Origin: JBDLSY01 sp041170585
GTDB lineage: Bacteria; Pseudomonadota; Gammaproteobacteria; Burkholderiales; Burkholderiaceae_C
DNA: 30,170 nucleotides
Direction: 5' to 3'
Assembly: GCA_041170585.1 (NCBI GenBank)
Contig: JBEDNN010000005.1
Span: 1-30,170 of the forward strand
The notes under the pieces: model-generated
Databases searched by the model: none
What the model saw: the letters and a program-made list of their open reading frames with translations, nothing else
What the model was told of the DNA's origin: nothing
Translations under genes and position numbers: made by a program
In this document: piece after piece, positions 29,434 through 30,170 of the stretch
Layout of the letters: every line of letters starts with the position of its first letter
How positions within the stretch are numbered: the stretch's first letter is position 1

Positions 29434-30000
29434 ATGAATACATTATTTTCTTGCCGCTTTCCCATAAATTTACTATGTACTGCCTTAATAAGTTTGACTA
29501 GTTTTACAGCTTATGCACAAATGGCTAGTACGGCGGGCGTTAAAGTACCGCAATGCACTGTCAAAGACCCAGAGTTACAAGACCGTTATGTGGGTGAATG
29601 TGATGCCAGTGGTTTAGCACAGGGTTTAGGCACTGCCAGAGGAAAGACTACTATCTATACAGGTAGTTTTTTACACGGTGAAAAGCATGGCAATGGAACA
29701 CAACAATGGCTAGAAACAGGCGATCGTTATGTGGGACAGTTTAGCCAAGATTTACGTGAAGGATTAGGCATATATGTGTGGGGCGACACATCAAATTTAA
29801 AGGGACATCAATATACAGGGCAGTTTAAACAAGGCACTCGCCATGGTAAAGGGATCTTTGATTGGCCAAATGGCGAAAGTTATGCGGGTACTTGGAATAA
29901 TGATGCACAAGTAGATTACTATACACCTACACAATTTTTACAATCACAGACATTAAAGGCTAAAAATTGGCAACCTAATGTTGTCTCTATTAAAAAATAG
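29434..30000 (+). CDS. Exported MORN-repeat protein
   Basis: The 188-residue protein begins with a signal peptide (hydrophobic residues 12-26, ending TAYA-QM). At least four MORN repeats follow, each of the form Y.G.....+.G.G: RYVGECDASGLAQGLG, IYTGSFLHGEKHGNG, RYVGQFSQDLREGLG, QYTGQFKQGTRHGKG, and a last YAGTWNNDA. Such repeats form an elongated beta meander that binds lipids or proteins. A periplasmic or envelope location is likely. It follows the yjbH-PAP2 gene on the same strand by 46 bp and probably belongs to the same transcription unit; a role in the polysaccharide system is inferred from this only. Two cysteines (about residues 41 and 55) could form a disulphide. Confidence 0.85.
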   Translation: MNTLFSCRFPINLLCTALISLTSFTAYAQMASTAGVKVPQCTVKDPELQDRYVGECDASGLAQGLGTARGKTTIYTGSFLHGEKHGNGTQQWLETGDRYVGQFSQDLREGLGIYVWGDTSNLKGHQYTGQFKQGTRHGKGIFDWPNGESYAGTWNNDAQVDYYTPTQFLQSQTLKAKNWQPNVVSIKK

Positions 30001-30050
30001 GGCTTGCTACAAAGCATCATTAGTTATAGTCGTACAATAAAAACATTCAA

Positions 30051-30170
30051 ATGGATCCGCTGGCATTTCCGATATTCACATTAATTTTCAAGTTAGTGGT
30101 AACGCAGTTTGACAGCTTGATGAGCAGCGTGAATGGTGAATTTGTGCGGTCTATTAGTTTAATTGCCTTG
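30051..30170 (+). CDS. Partial membrane-protein ORF running off the right edge
   Basis: A frame of 40 codons opens at the ATG at 30051 and continues beyond the window (MDPLAFPIFTLIFKLVVTQF, then DSLMSSVNGEFVRSISLIAL). The start of a hydrophobic protein, with a layout that reminds me of VirB6/TrbL-type conjugation proteins (a short N-terminus, then a 'fdsl...v...isliAl' stretch before the first helices). No good ribosome binding site is seen. Both the gene call and the resemblance are tentative. Confidence 0.35.
   Translation, partial: MDPLAFPIFTLIFKLVVTQFDSLMSSVNGEFVRSISLIAL

Overview
This is chromosomal DNA of an AT-rich gammaproteobacterium. The evidence is a secE-nusG-rplK-rplA-rplJ-rplL cluster preceded by tRNA-Tyr, -Gly, -Thr and -Trp, together with UbiJ-like, YajQ, Tex, TrmD and PabB proteins and a GfcE/YjbH-type polysaccharide export locus. 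Gene order is scrambled: tuf is missing from between tRNA-Thr and tRNA-Trp, rpoBC is missing after rplL, and trmD and rplS lie on opposite strands. Many intergenic spaces are filled with short A/T-rich tandem repeats. The species cannot be named from this window; a Thiotrichales or Beggiatoa-like lineage is only a guess.

Region 1 (about 1-7270) is a chromosomal integron. Cassette genes run on the minus strand and are separated by attC sites at about 839, 1179, 1644, 2306, 2508 (degenerate), 3505, 4528 and 5529. An attI-type junction lies at 7029-7035. Immediately beyond it, on the plus strand, are the first 29 codons of an integron integrase (7179-7268), cut off by an IS1-family element. The array is therefore stranded without its own integrase. 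Cargo, from the attI side: a small membrane protein plus a ComEC-like metallo-beta-lactamase-fold protein; a polytopic membrane protein; a DUF6232 protein plus a 104-residue partner; a 306-residue TPR-like protein; a cassette with no convincing gene; a secreted protein of unknown function; YegP; and a 39-residue hydrophobic peptide. A SOUL-family gene closes the array without an attC of its own.

Region 2 (7271-11200) holds the complete 777-bp IS1-like element (insA/insB with a -1 frameshift), rplS, a ubiJ-like gene, the 3' remnant of a type I restriction hsdR gene, a 114-bp MITE derived from the same IS, and trmD. The inverted arrangement of IS and MITE suggests that rplS was flipped away from trmD.

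Region 3 (11190-15750) holds queC, tex, an unrecognised exported basic protein and yajQ, separated by simple-sequence spacers.

Region 4 (15910-20090) is the translation/transcription cluster. From one strong tRNA promoter (20059-20087) it reads tRNA-Tyr, Gly, Thr and Trp, a terminator, secE, nusG, rplK, rplA, an L10-type leader, rplJ, rplL and a strong terminator.

Region 5 (20200-22080) holds pabB, with a second MITE at its 3' end and a decayed IS1-like remnant at its 5' end.

Region 6 (22292-30000) is an exopolysaccharide/capsule export locus: an SLBB outer-membrane export protein, a Wzz/KpsE-like inner-membrane protein, a small YjbE/GfcA-like exported protein, a YjbH-like protein fused to a PAP2 phosphatase, and a MORN-repeat protein. 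A partial membrane-protein ORF runs off the right edge.
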